Made by a program: the position numbers and the translations under genes
Shown: positions 6,998 to 7,227 of the stretch, piece after piece
Numbering within the stretch: the first letter of the stretch is position 1
How the letters are laid out: the number at the start of each line of letters is the position of its first letter
The notes under the pieces: generated by a model
The model's input: only the letters and a program-made list of their open reading frames with translations
Database searches by the model: none
Told to the model about the DNA's origin: nothing
NCBI GenBank assembly: GCA_021785795.1
Contig: JAJYEK010000183.1
Coordinates: 1 to 7,227 of the forward strand
Length of the DNA stretch: 7,227 bases
DNA from: Pseudomonadota bacterium
GTDB taxonomy: Bacteria; Pseudomonadota; Gammaproteobacteria; Acidiferrobacterales; UBA6901
Reading direction: 5' to 3'

Positions 6998-7227
6998 CGC
7001 ATGAAATCCCCCAGAATCCCACGGATCCTGTCTTCGACCTGCCGGGGGGCGAGCGCGCCGTCGATCACCCGGATGCGGCCGGCTTCGCGTCCGGCGGCCG
7101 TCAGATAATGGCGGCGTACCCGTTCGAAAAATTCCCGTTGTTCGCGCTCGAACCGATCCGGCGTGCTGCGCTTGCCGGCACGCGCCAGCCCCTGTTCCAC
7201 CGGAATATCAAACAGCAGCGTCAGAGC
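6994..7227 (-). CDS. tmk: Thymidylate kinase, C-terminal part (runs off the window)
   Basis: Only the last 77 codons are visible; the gene continues beyond position 7227, where its P-loop and start must lie. The visible part begins ALTLLFDIPVEQGLARAG, which is the Tmk strand followed by the GLARA helix, then STPDRFE, the family's lid-flanking DRFE. It continues through a helical C-terminus with RVIDG and ends ILGDFMR. Tmk phosphorylates dTMP to dTDP in dTTP synthesis. Its TGA overlaps the holB ATG by four bases. Identification rests on these motifs and on the tmk-holB neighbourhood, which is widespread in bacteria. Confidence 0.93.
   Translation of the reverse strand, partial: ALTLLFDIPVEQGLARAGKRSTPDRFEREQREFFERVRRHYLTAAGREAGRIRVIDGALAPRQVEDRIRGILGDFMR

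Overview
The window looks like chromosomal DNA from a GC-rich proteobacterium, most likely a gammaproteobacterium. The best support is the minus-strand order tmk - holB - pilZ - tatD, which is a known arrangement in Pseudomonas and related gammaproteobacteria. The PilZ protein also closely resembles the Pseudomonas-type PilZ. Base composition is uniformly GC-rich, and I see no IS element, tRNA, rRNA or CRISPR array.

Layout. Positions 1-339 hold no gene I can support, only a small possible hairpin. Positions 340-4866 on the plus strand carry a tightly packed three-gene cassette. It starts with a group II PLP-dependent decarboxylase. Next comes a TPR-like/ATP-grasp protein, whose start overlaps the end of the first gene by 11 bases behind a strong AGGAGG. 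Last is a large fold-type I PLP enzyme, whose GTG start overlaps the previous stop in a GTGA junction. Positions 4814-7227 on the minus strand carry a housekeeping block, read right to left: the 3' part of thymidylate kinase (tmk), DNA polymerase III delta-prime (holB), type IV pilus protein PilZ (pilZ) and a TatD-family metal-dependent hydrolase (tatD). These are also packed end to end (ATGA overlap, 3-base gap, 6-base gap). The two operons converge and their last genes overlap tail to tail by 53 bases.

How the genes may work together. The minus-strand block is ordinary: dTMP phosphorylation, clamp loading, pilus biogenesis and a nuclease/hydrolase. The plus-strand cassette is the accessory and more interesting part. 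Two different PLP enzymes flank an ATP-grasp-like protein that could couple a carboxylate to an amine. The overlaps imply co-translation, so a small amino-acid-derived amine, amide or peptide pathway is a reasonable inference. The substrates and product cannot be read from the sequence.
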